64,000 bases of DNA from JBEKUY01 sp049514555 (GTDB lineage: Bacteria > Acidobacteriota > Terriglobia > Acidiferrales > UBA7541). How positions within the stretch are numbered: position 1 is the stretch's first letter; every line of letters starts with the position of its first letter. The position numbers and the translations under genes were made by a program. The notes below the pieces were generated by a model, which did no database searches, was not told the DNA's origin, and saw nothing but the letters and a program-made list of their open reading frames with translations. The DNA is taken from contig JBEKUY010000011.1 in the NCBI GenBank assembly GCA_049514555.1, positions 34,190-98,189 on the forward strand, in the 5' to 3' direction. This document shows positions 8,709 to 16,011 of this stretch, piece after piece.

Positions 8709-9164
8709 CTAAGTGTTCTCTTTGCCGAGGATTCCGCGCTTTCTCAGATTGATGCCGTACTCAAGATAAGCTTTCAAACAGCAGAGGAAATGCATCCAGC
8801 CCTGAGTTTGCTCGATACATCTGGCGATGCCTTTTTCGTCCGGCGGCCATTCCGACTCCGATATTTTGACCAGGGTCGCGTGATCATCCAGCGGCAGCAA
8901 CTCCATGGTGACGAGGGCTTCGGTTCCGCTCGCCGACCAGGAAAACGACACAAACCTGTCCGGCTCGATGCGCTCCACTCTGGCGTCAAGGCCTCCGCCT
9001 TTATCAAATTTCCAATGAACGGTCTTCCCGCTTTGCATGCGGCCCGTGCCCGACGAAATGAAATAGTGCGACATTTCTTCCGGGTCGACGATGGCCTCAA
9101 ATACCTGGTGGACAGGTTTGGCAATTTCCAGTTGAGTCTTAACCTGAAGAGCTTTCTTCTTCAT
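8709..9164 (-). CDS. SRPBCC/AHSA1-domain protein
   Basis: 151 aa START/Bet v1-like protein of the Aha1-C type. The fold signature is clear: KTQLEIAKPVHQVFEAIVDP at the start, FDKGGGLDARVERIEPDRFV, LLPLDDHATLVKISESEWPP in the centre and QGWMHFLCCLKAYLEYG at the end. The family binds hydrophobic ligands; no specific activity can be given. GGAA precedes ATG 9164 by 6 nt. It is a single gene, convergent with the DinB gene across a 110-nt gap. Confidence 0.85.
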   Translation of the reverse strand: MKKKALQVKTQLEIAKPVHQVFEAIVDPEEMSHYFISSGTGRMQSGKTVHWKFDKGGGLDARVERIEPDRFVSFSWSASGTEALVTMELLPLDDHATLVKISESEWPPDEKGIARCIEQTQGWMHFLCCLKAYLEYGINLRKRGILGKENT

Positions 9165-9287
9165 CGTTCGTTCCGGCAGGATTCTACACTCCGCCAGGTC
9201 AGAATCGTGAGTGAATGGTTTGAATCTCCGTGTTCGGGTTTGACCGGTGGTTGCGTGATAGAATCCCGCGCAGTGGAGGAATTAGTC

Positions 9288-9440
9288 GTGGCCCGAGAAA
9301 AGACACCAACCAAGCAACCGTCGCCGAAGAAACCAGCGCCTCCGACCCCGCTGCCGTTCAAGAAGACTGGAAAAAGAGTTACGGACGCAGAAAAGCGCAA
9401 AAAAGGAGGAGATTGGTCAGGACCGAAATACCAAGAATAG
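9288..9440 (+). CDS. Small lysine/proline-rich basic protein
   Basis: 50 aa read from GTG 9288: VAREKTPTKQPSPKKPAPPT..., ending GGDWSGPKYQE. A strong GGAGGA at 9275-9280, 7 nt before the GTG, supports it. The protein is strongly basic and probably disordered, with no membrane segment. Its stop lies 9 nt before the next ATG, and the AGGAG for that gene overlaps this stop, so the two form a bicistron. I do not recognise the family. It could be a nucleic-acid-binding accessory of the membrane protein or a regulator of it. Confidence 0.5.
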   Translation: MAREKTPTKQPSPKKPAPPTPLPFKKTGKRVTDAEKRKKGGDWSGPKYQE

Positions 9441-9449
9441 GAGCATTAC

Positions 9450-9866
9450 ATGATCCCCAAGGCTGAGGTCCTGAAGGAGCTGGACGTCGTAACAGACAGG
9501 ATAAGTACACAGGTCCGAACAACTGCTATTGCCGTTCTCGCGCTAACATGGGGTCTGCTCGTGGGCGACTCCCCAACTGCCAAAGGCATCGCAGTCCAAC
9601 TGAAGCCAGAACTTGTCGTACTAGGTGCAGCATCCGTCTGTGTGTTGTTCTTAGACTTCCTTCAGTATTTTGCAGGCTACTTCAGCACGAAGAAACTGCT
9701 TGAAGAAATGGAAAACACGAATGCGGGCGAAGGAGAATATAACTACGCTAGTCTCTATTATCGTCTACGAATATTCTTCTTTTGGGCAAAGCAGGTGTTT
9801 CTGATCTTCACGGTGGTCATTCTTCTGTTGGTTCTTGGTCATTGGGTCCTATCCTTCCATCAATGA
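9450..9866 (+). CDS. Hypothetical three-helix membrane protein
   Basis: 138 aa, unrecognised. It has three hydrophobic stretches: about 25-43 (RTTAIAVLALTWGLLVG), 52-72 (LVVLGAASVCVLFLDFLQYF) and 108-132 (IFFFWAKQVFLIFTVVILLL). An acidic soluble loop with a tyrosine-rich stretch (GEGEYNYASLYYRL) joins the last two. AGGAG 6 nt upstream sets the start. Base composition is visibly lower in GC than flanking housekeeping genes, as in an acquired islet. It follows the small basic protein in a bicistron. Confidence 0.6.
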   Translation: MIPKAEVLKELDVVTDRISTQVRTTAIAVLALTWGLLVGDSPTAKGIAVQLKPELVVLGAASVCVLFLDFLQYFAGYFSTKKLLEEMENTNAGEGEYNYASLYYRLRIFFFWAKQVFLIFTVVILLLVLGHWVLSFHQ

Positions 9867-10037
9867 TCGTGAGGTCAGCGCCAAATGGCGGGGCGGTCTA
9901 GGCCACTCCGCCACCCAGATTCGTCCCAGTGGCTGACGCCTGCGTTACCAGCCTGCGGTACCACACAAGAAGTTGATTGACGCCTAGGCGGTACCGGATT
10001 AACTTTCGGATTATCTATCACAGTTCTTTGAGGTTAT

Positions 10038-10169
10038 ATGGCAAAAGTCAGAGCTGTCAGATCTCAAGCGGCAGAAAACCCTGAGATCACTGCGGAAGAA
10101 CTAGTTTCCCGGATCTACGATGAGATCTTACAGGAAGGATGCGCTGTATTCATTGGGTCATTTTACTAA
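10038..10169 (+). pseudogene. 5' fragment of a frameshifted gene, possibly SIR2-like N-terminus
   Basis: ATG 10038 has a good GAGG ribosome site and opens a 43-codon frame (MAKVRAVRSQAAENPEITAE...), then ILQEGCAVFIGSFY and a stop at 10167. The phrase EGCAVFIG resembles the first strand and glycine loop of SIR2-like domains (ALFIGAG), but too little remains to be sure. The following ORF is in the +1 frame and overlaps this one from 10105 to 10169, and its own ATG has no ribosome site. A frameshift or internal deletion joining the two is the simplest reading. Confidence 0.4.
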
Positions 10170-10689
10170 GCTTGCTTACGGACTGGACCCTAGCGCGACT
10201 CTCGATCGAGTGTCATTTTGGAAGGAACGCGGAATCCAACTATTCAAGGTCTCGGACATCATGTTCGCTAGAAGCCTTCGTAAGCGCTTAGAGAAACAAG
10301 GGCTAATTCCTCCGGAGCAGTTTCTAAGCTTCTTGCAGCGTCAGGCTCGTCGCATCGCTTCCATTCACGTGAATCTCAGTCAGACGTCCGACGGCAGAAT
10401 GGCCTCAGCGATGTACCAGGATGGCTTGTTGCACGCGTTGCAGGATGTCCTCACCTCGACAACTCTTGGAATCAAGAAGAAAGAGGACTTCGAAATAGAC
10501 TACCGAGAAGCGGAACATCGTCTCACACAGATGTTACGACAACATGATGCCATTGAAATTGCATATTGGAGTGGGAGGTTCGAGGTCATCAGGAGGTTCG
10601 TTAAGAGGACGAAGGGTCCAATACCAGCGTACTTCCACCCCTACCGAGCGCGCCCGCTGACAAAGCTAATAAAGGGAAAGACATTCTGA
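10120..10689 (+). CDS. Hypothetical protein, probably the 3' part of a frameshifted gene
   Basis: 189-codon ORF, unrecognised. It is soluble, with mixed charged and aromatic content: LDRVSFWKERGIQLFKVSDI, FLSFLQRQARRIASIHVNLS, LTQMLRQHDAIEIAYWSGRF and a basic C-terminus (RARPLTKLIKGKTF). The lower GC content matches the two genes upstream. The frame is closed by TAG at 10102, and ATG 10120 has no ribosome site, whereas the overlapping upstream ORF does, so the intact protein was probably longer. It may belong with the 9288-9866 bicistron as one accessory islet. Confidence 0.5.
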   Translation: MRSYRKDALYSLGHFTKLAYGLDPSATLDRVSFWKERGIQLFKVSDIMFARSLRKRLEKQGLIPPEQFLSFLQRQARRIASIHVNLSQTSDGRMASAMYQDGLLHALQDVLTSTTLGIKKKEDFEIDYREAEHRLTQMLRQHDAIEIAYWSGRFEVIRRFVKRTKGPIPAYFHPYRARPLTKLIKGKTF

Positions 10690-11150
10690 TAGTTCCTAGG
10701 TGCCGAGTGTTCTTCGTGCTGGGTTTGCACTTGGCACTGTCGCTTTAGCTCTTGGGCTAGGAGTTGAAGGAATAAGGGCGAAGAGTTGTATGAAACTGGA
10801 GGTGAGCGGTGGCCGGGCGGCTCCCTTCACGACGCTCCCCTCGTGAAAACCACTCGGGGCAAGCAGGGCGAGCAGGGCGAGCCCTTCGCGATAGCACTCA
10901 GGGTAAACAGGAAGGTAGGAAGAAGAGGGATCCCTCACGTGCGTTCGGGGTGACGGAGCAAGGCAGGATGGCGACGTGAAGTCGCCGCTACAACGGCAGT
11001 CGTGGCGCACAAATCGCGAAAGACCTGGGCCAAATGGCAAGCGGGATCACAACGGGAGCCGAAGAGGGCGCGGCGAGACGAAGAGGGCGGCAAGAACGGC
11101 CTCGGGTCTTAAGACCCGAGCTACATGACGGAGAAACCCAACAGATGACA
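10690..11150. repeat. Dispersed-repeat patch upstream of the HTH module
   Basis: No gene seen. It contains pieces shared with 11881-12230: an ACAACGGCAGTCG...CGCACA...AAGACCTGGGC segment (about 10991-11030) and a CCTTCGCGATAGC...CTCAGGG / CACTCGGGGCAAGCAGGGC segment (about 10836-10905). It also holds a perfect 20-nt palindrome CTCGGGTCTT-AAGACCCGAG at 11101-11120. Such pieces are common as non-coding dispersed repeats in acidobacterial genomes (from general knowledge, not searched here). Confidence 0.6.
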
Positions 11151-11157
11151 AGCTGAC

Positions 11158-11186
11158 TTGACATCGACGAGTGTGAGGGCTACAAT
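11158..11186 (+). promoter_or_regulatory. Sigma70-type promoter of the HTH module, flanked by direct repeats
   Basis: TTGACA (11158-11163) and TACAAT (11181-11186) are separated by exactly 17 nt, one of the clearest sigma70 promoters seen in the window. The transcript would begin about 15 nt before ATG 11208. Near-identical 16-mers AGCTGACTTGACATCG (11151-11166) and AGTTAGCTTGACATGG (11196-11211) overlap the -35 box and the start codon, and may be binding sites for the HTH protein itself. Confidence 0.7.
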
Positions 11187-11207
11187 GCCGTGGAAAGTTA
11201 GCTTGAC

Positions 11208-11420
11208 ATGGCGCCGAAAATCCTAAACCGAGTGAAAGAGCTGCGCACGGCGCGCGGATGGACGCAGGAGCAACTCGCGAAGGCCGTGGGGGTGTCCCGC
11301 CAGAGCATCAACTCCATTGAGCGCGACCGGTACGTGCCGAGCCTGCTGCTGGCGCTCACTTTCGCGCGCGTGTTCGGGTGCACCAGCGATCAAATTTTCA
11401 CGTTGGAGAGCGAGAAATGA
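11208..11420 (+). CDS. XRE/Cro-like helix-turn-helix regulator (YozG-type small HTH)
   Basis: 70 aa, essentially a single HTH_3 domain: LNRVKELRTARGWTQEQLAK, then VGVSRQSINSIERDRYVPSL and FARVFGCTSDQIFTLE. This matches the small regulators that often precede membrane-protein genes. The leader is very short and lacks a clear ribosome site. The stop codon overlaps the next gene's start (ATGA at 11417-11420). The direct repeats around its promoter suggest autoregulation. Confidence 0.85.
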   Translation: MAPKILNRVKELRTARGWTQEQLAKAVGVSRQSINSIERDRYVPSLLLALTFARVFGCTSDQIFTLESEK

Positions 11421-11638
11421 ACATTCCCATCCTCGGCAGGGCGATCGATGAACGTTTCCTTAACCACCGCCTGCGGTCCACGAGTCTCGCCGGGATCATC
11501 GGCGGCGTCGCGGCCATCGGTCTCTTCGCCTACCGCTATTACTTCAATCACGTCTGGAGTTGGGATCTTTTCGCTGTCGCCGCGACGATTGTGGCGGTCA
11601 AGGTGGCGGTGATGGGCTGGTATCTATTGACCGACTAA
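11417..11638 (+). CDS. Small two-helix membrane protein, coupled to the HTH gene
   Basis: 73 aa: MNIPILGRAIDERFLNHRLR followed by two hydrophobic helices (STSLAGIIGGVAAIGLFAYR and DLFAVAATIVAVKVAVMGWY). ATG 11417 overlaps the HTH stop by 4 nt, so it is translationally coupled. No family is named. Small membrane proteins behind this type of HTH regulator are common and usually of unknown function. Confidence 0.65.
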   Translation: MNIPILGRAIDERFLNHRLRSTSLAGIIGGVAAIGLFAYRYYFNHVWSWDLFAVAATIVAVKVAVMGWYLLTD

Positions 11639-11658
11639 ATCTGAATGGAGAACCAAAG

Positions 11659-11880
11659 ATGATTTTCCGAAATCGGCTGAAAGACCCCGGTGCGATGATG
11701 TCCATCGGAATGATATGCCTGGTGATCGCCCTCCTTTTGCCGAGGGTGCTTCACCCGACCGCCCACTTCGGGCCGGACTTTATGGACGGAGTGCAAGGAG
11801 GGCTCTTCGGCATCTCGATCGGCATGAACTTGTGGTCAGCGAGGCTGGCGGCTCGTCAACGCCGCTGCGGCGGGAGCTAG
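11659..11880 (+). CDS. Small two-helix membrane protein
   Basis: 73 aa: MIFRNRLKDPGAMMSIGMIC, a hydrophobic helix MSIGMICLVIALLLP, a loop with HPTAHFGPDFMDG, and a second helix GLFGISIGMNLWSARLAA. GGAG lies 8 nt upstream of ATG 11659. It is the third gene of the HTH module, 20 nt after the previous stop. It is about the same size and layout as its neighbour, although the sequences differ. Function unknown. Confidence 0.62.
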   Translation: MIFRNRLKDPGAMMSIGMICLVIALLLPRVLHPTAHFGPDFMDGVQGGLFGISIGMNLWSARLAARQRRCGGS

Positions 11881-12230
11881 ACTGCGGGAATCAGCATGCG
11901 GAAAAGGCGAAGAGGATCCTTCGACTACGCTCAGGGCAAGCGGGATGACGGAGAGAGGCGAAGAGGCGGACGGCGGTCCTCGTCGCTAAAGGCCCCAGGT
12001 CTAAAGACCTGGGCTACATGGGCCGGGATGACGAGAGGGGCAAGGCTGGCGGCAGGAACGGCCTCGGGTCTTCCCGACAACGGCAGTCGGGACGCACAGA
12101 CCGCGGAAGACCTGGGCTACAGGGCAGGCCCTTCGCGATAGCTCTCCCTTCGCAAAACACGCTCGGGGCAAGCAGGGCAGGCGGTGCGAGGTTGACGCGA
12201 GGGAGCGGCTGCCCTAAGGTCGTGCGCCTG
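11881..12230. repeat. Dispersed-repeat patch downstream of the HTH module
   Basis: No gene seen. It holds a CCTTCGACTACGCTCAGGGCAAG-type repeat (about 11920-11945), the palindrome CCCAGGTCT-AA-AGACCTGGG (11994-12013), a second ACAACGGCAGTCGGGACGCACA segment (about 12079-12115) and a CCTTCGCGATAGC...CGCTCGGGGCAAGCAGGGC segment (about 12130-12182). Several parts also occur upstream of the HTH module, so the module is bracketed by related repeats. The last 60 nt before the ROK gene contain a TAGAAT hexamer that could be its -10 box. Confidence 0.6.
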
Positions 12231-12289
12231 GGTAGAATCGAAACGCGCGGTTCGTGCTTGCGCAGCGGCGGGATTTCAGGAAGGGCGAA

Positions 12290-13252
12290 ATGAGCGAAGC
12301 GCTTTTCGTTGGGGTGGACATAGGCGGAACGAAGGTGGCGGCCGGGCTCGTGAACGCGGCGGGAGAGATCGTGCAGCATACGCGCGTGCCGATGGTGACG
12401 AACAAGGACGCTGCGACGGGATTGGCCGCTGTGCTAGGAGCGATCCGGCAGCTTCTGGAGCACTCGGGAGCAGAAAAGCAAGTCGCGGCGATCGGGATTT
12501 GCTCGCCGGGTCCGCTGAATCCGGAGACGGGAGTGGTGATCAATCCGCCGAACGTGCCGTGCTGGAGGAATTTTCCGCTGGCGGACGAAGTGCGGCGGGT
12601 CTACAGCGTGCCGGTGAAGGTGGATAACGACGCAAATGCGGCGGCGCTGGCGGAAGTGCTCTGGGGAGCGGGACGCGGCTATCGAAACGTTTTCTACGCC
12701 ATCGTGGGGACCGGCATCGGCACCGGAATCGTCTTTGACGGGAAAATCTATCACGGGCGAACGGGCGCGGCCGGCGAAGGCGGGCACATGGGGATCGAGT
12801 ACGACGGTCCTATCTGCAAGTGCGGCAAACACGGCTGCATCGAGTTTCTGGCGTCGGGTCCGGCGATCGCGCGGCGGGCTCGGCGGAAATTGGAGAGCAA
12901 ACCGAAGTCGGCGCTGCTGGAGCTGGCCGGCGGCAAAGCGGAGAACGTCACGAGCGAGATGGTTGGGAAGGCATCGAGCGCGGGCGACGCCGTCGCGAAG
13001 GAAGTGATTCAGGAGACGCTCGATCTGCTGACGTACTGGCTGGGGAATATCGTGGATCTGCTCGAGCCCGATGTAATCATCATGGGCGGCGGCGTGTCTT
13101 CGATGCTGGCGCCGTTCCTGGACGACATTCGCGCGCACTGGAAAGGGGCCGTGCTCAATCCCTGGCCCGAGCAGATTCCGGTGGTGCTCGGGCGATACGG
13201 CGAAGAAGCCGGCATCGCGGGCGCGGCGGCATTGTGCAGGACCACGGGCTAA
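12290..13252 (+). CDS. ROK-family sugar kinase (glucokinase-like)
   Basis: 320 aa. Phosphorylates a hexose with ATP, most likely glucose. The N-terminal ATP loop FVGVDIGGTKVAAGLV is present, with the sugar-binding VDNDANAAALAE, the ROK stretch EGGHMGIE and the zinc motif CKCGKHGCIE. The C-terminal phosphate loop VIIMGGGVSS is intact. ATG 12290 is chosen over an in-frame start at 12254 because of AGGAAGG just upstream. The sugar transporter follows after 31 nt, so uptake and phosphorylation are probably co-expressed. Confidence 0.9.
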   Translation: MSEALFVGVDIGGTKVAAGLVNAAGEIVQHTRVPMVTNKDAATGLAAVLGAIRQLLEHSGAEKQVAAIGICSPGPLNPETGVVINPPNVPCWRNFPLADEVRRVYSVPVKVDNDANAAALAEVLWGAGRGYRNVFYAIVGTGIGTGIVFDGKIYHGRTGAAGEGGHMGIEYDGPICKCGKHGCIEFLASGPAIARRARRKLESKPKSALLELAGGKAENVTSEMVGKASSAGDAVAKEVIQETLDLLTYWLGNIVDLLEPDVIIMGGGVSSMLAPFLDDIRAHWKGAVLNPWPEQIPVVLGRYGEEAGIAGAAALCRTTG

Positions 13253-13283
13253 CTGCGTCTCCTCAAAGGACGTTCACGGAGGA

Positions 13284-14462
13284 ATGACATTGAATCGCAG
13301 CAAGGGCGCTTGGGCGGTGTTTCTGGCGTTTCTGGCCATGGGCTTTGGCGATGCGGTCGGTCCGTTCGTCGGTCTCGCGCGGCAGACATTTCAGCTCTCG
13401 AATTTTGTCGCGCAGCTGATCCCCTTCCTGGGGTTCGCGATGTTCGGCATTCTCTCGATTCCCATGGGCGTGTATCAGGACAAGAAAGGCAAGAAGTTCG
13501 TTCTGCTGCTCGGCTTGGCGATCATGCTGGCGGGCTTCCTGATCCCCACGGTGATGGGACTGCGGACGTTTCCCGTGTTCTTGCTCGCAGTGCTTCTGTT
13601 CGGCGCCGGCGCGGCGACGCTGCAGGTCGCGGGAAATCCCATTATGCGCGACGTTTCCCCGGAAGGAAAATACGCGCGCAACTTGTCGCTGGGTCAGTTT
13701 GTGAAAGCGATCGGCTCGCTCTCCGGGCCGTTGATCCCGGTGATTGCGGCGCGCGCCGCGGGGGCGAGCTGGCAGGTGATTTTTCCGATTTATAGCGTGG
13801 CGGTGCTCATCACGATCGTGGCGCTTTGGCCGCTCAAGGTGGAGGAGCGGCACGCGGCCGATCGCAAACCGACGACGTTTGGATCGGCGCTGGCGCTGCT
13901 GAAGAATGGCTACGTGGCGATGATGGTGCTGGCGATTTTCCTTTACGTGGGCGCGGAAGTGTCGGTGAGCTCCGGGGTTCCTATCTATTTGAAAGAACGC
14001 TTCGCAGTGGATATCACGCGAACCGGCCTCCTGGGGACGGGGCTCTTTTTTCTCGCGTTGATTATCGGACGCTTCTCCGGGGGGGTGATCTTGAATTGGA
14101 TCAAGGCGAGCACGTTCTTCATCATTACGTGCGCGCTGTCGGTGGTGGGACTGCTTGGCGTACTGGCTCCAATGAGAGGCGTGGCCGTAGCCAGTGTTTT
14201 CGTCATCGGACTGGGCTTCGCGAATATTTTCCCGCTGGTTTTCTCGATGACCGTGGAGACTATGCCCGAGCAGACGAACGCGCTTGCGGGATTGATGGTG
14301 ACGGCGATTGTGGGCGGAGCGATTGTCCCACCGGTCATGGGACTGGTGGCGGACGAGTTTGGATCGATGAGGATTGCCTTCCTGATTCCGCTGGCAGCGC
14401 TGGTGTATATCAGCGCGACGTCAATCACCAACCGCAACCGGCAAACCGCGAAGACGCAGTAA
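13284..14462 (+). CDS. MFS sugar transporter of the FHS (FucP/GlcP) type
   Basis: 392 aa with 12 predicted helices. The first helices read AWAVFLAFLAMGFGDAVGPF and NFVAQLIPFLGFAMFGILSI, followed by the loop YQDKKGKKFVLL and AGNPIMRDV, a layout seen in the fucose/glucose/galactose proton symporters. GGAGG abuts ATG 13284; TTG 13290, six nt further, has better spacing and may be the real start. It lies 31 nt behind the ROK kinase, which supports monosaccharide uptake. The sugar is not determined. Confidence 0.85.
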   Translation: MTLNRSKGAWAVFLAFLAMGFGDAVGPFVGLARQTFQLSNFVAQLIPFLGFAMFGILSIPMGVYQDKKGKKFVLLLGLAIMLAGFLIPTVMGLRTFPVFLLAVLLFGAGAATLQVAGNPIMRDVSPEGKYARNLSLGQFVKAIGSLSGPLIPVIAARAAGASWQVIFPIYSVAVLITIVALWPLKVEERHAADRKPTTFGSALALLKNGYVAMMVLAIFLYVGAEVSVSSGVPIYLKERFAVDITRTGLLGTGLFFLALIIGRFSGGVILNWIKASTFFIITCALSVVGLLGVLAPMRGVAVASVFVIGLGFANIFPLVFSMTVETMPEQTNALAGLMVTAIVGGAIVPPVMGLVADEFGSMRIAFLIPLAALVYISATSITNRNRQTAKTQ

Positions 14463-14639
14463 TCGCAACTCAATCGGCATCGAAAAGGCGCGGCGAAGGT
14501 AGCCGGCGCAATACTGGTGCGGGCGAGAATTTCACTTTTGGGGCAGGGGCGGCCCGCGTAGAATGGGCGCACTCGCGGCCGGTCGGTACAGACCAGGCCC
14601 GCCCTCTCGGGCGAAGGCCGCGCCCCGCAAGGAGTGCTC

Positions 14640-16001
14640 ATGAATGACGCGCTCGATATTCACCGATTTCACTTCGCGTTCACTGTGACTTTCCATTACC
14701 TCTTCCCGCAACTGACGATGGGGCTGGCGCTGCTGATCGTGGTGCTGAAGAGCATGGCGCTCAGGACCGGGCAGGAGCACTTCAACCGCGCGGCGCGGTT
14801 CTGGGCAAAGATCTTCGGGATCACCTTCGCGATCGGCGTGGTGACGGGCATTCCCATGGAATTCCAGTTCGGGACGAACTGGGCGGCGTTCTCGCGGGCG
14901 GCGGGCGGCGTGATCGGGCAGACGTTGGCGATGGAAGGTGTGTTTTCGTTTTTCCTCGAATCGAGCTTCCTCGGATTATTTCTGTTCGGGGAGAAGAAAC
15001 TGGGCCGAGTGGGCCACTGGTGGGCGGCGTTTCTGGTCTTTGTGGGATCGTGGCTTTCGGGCTACTTGATCGTGGCAACGGACGCGTGGATGCAGCACCC
15101 GGTGGGGTACACGCTCGGCGCGAACGGCGAGATTCAGCTCTCGAGCTTCTGGGGACTGCTGCTGAACCGCTGGGCGCTCTGGCAGTACGCGCACAACATG
15201 CTGGGCGCGGTGCAGACGGGCTGCTTTGTGATGGCGGCGGTAGGCGCATTCTACTTGCTCATGAAGCACCACGAAGAGTACGGGCGGACGTTTGTTAGGA
15301 CGGGAGTGATCGTCGGAGTCATCGCAGCAGTGCTGCAGCTATTTCCCACGGGAGACGCGCAGGGGCGGTTGATCGCCGAGCACCAGCAGCCGACGCTCGC
15401 GGCGATGGAAGGACTGTTTCACACGCAGGATGGCGCGCCGCTGGCGATCGTGGGCCAGCCCGACGTGCAGAAGCAGCGGCTGGACAACCCGCTCACGGTG
15501 CCGAAGGCGCTGAGCTTTCTGACGTACCGGCGGTGGAGCGCGCAGGTGAAAGGGTTAGACGAGTTTCCGGAGAAGGAGTGGCCCGACCGGATCCCGCTGC
15601 TCTACTACAGCTACCACGTGATGGTGGGCCTCGGCACGATTTTCATCGCCATCTTTGGAATCGCGGCGCTGAAGCTATGGCGAGGGACGCTCTTCGCCTC
15701 GCGAGCGATGCTGTGGCTGCTGATGCTGGCGGCGCCGCTGCCGTACATCGCCAACACGGCTGGATGGATGACGGCCGAGCTGGGAAGGCAGCCGTGGGTG
15801 ATCTACGGGCTGATGCGCACCGCCGCGGGCGCATCGCCGCGCGTGGCGGCCGGTAACGCATGGTTCACGCTCCTGGGATTTATGGGGCTGTACACGTTGC
15901 TGGCGATTCTATTTTTGTTTCTGGTGTACCGGGAGATCGAGCGCGGACCCGAACCCGGCGACGGCAAGCGCCCGGCAGCGACCGCCGGCGCGGCGGACTG
16001 A
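14640..16001 (+). CDS. cydA: Cytochrome bd-type quinol oxidase subunit I
   Basis: 453 aa membrane haem protein that oxidises quinol and reduces oxygen. Haem ligands are readable: His in FHFAFTVTFHYLFPQL, His in WALWQYAHNMLGA, and the GRQPWVIYG motif is present. The protein is shorter than E. coli CydA (522 aa), the difference lying mostly in the Q-loop, as in the cyanide-insensitive-oxidase type. In the loop EHQQPTLAAMEG the lysine usually preceding LAAxE is replaced by Thr. Start ATG 14640 has AAGGAG 5 nt upstream; GTG 14634 is a weaker alternative. cydB follows after 10 nt. Confidence 0.95.
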   Translation: MNDALDIHRFHFAFTVTFHYLFPQLTMGLALLIVVLKSMALRTGQEHFNRAARFWAKIFGITFAIGVVTGIPMEFQFGTNWAAFSRAAGGVIGQTLAMEGVFSFFLESSFLGLFLFGEKKLGRVGHWWAAFLVFVGSWLSGYLIVATDAWMQHPVGYTLGANGEIQLSSFWGLLLNRWALWQYAHNMLGAVQTGCFVMAAVGAFYLLMKHHEEYGRTFVRTGVIVGVIAAVLQLFPTGDAQGRLIAEHQQPTLAAMEGLFHTQDGAPLAIVGQPDVQKQRLDNPLTVPKALSFLTYRRWSAQVKGLDEFPEKEWPDRIPLLYYSYHVMVGLGTIFIAIFGIAALKLWRGTLFASRAMLWLLMLAAPLPYIANTAGWMTAELGRQPWVIYGLMRTAAGASPRVAAGNAWFTLLGFMGLYTLLAILFLFLVYREIERGPEPGDGKRPAATAGAAD

Positions 16002-16011
16002 GGAGGCGGCC

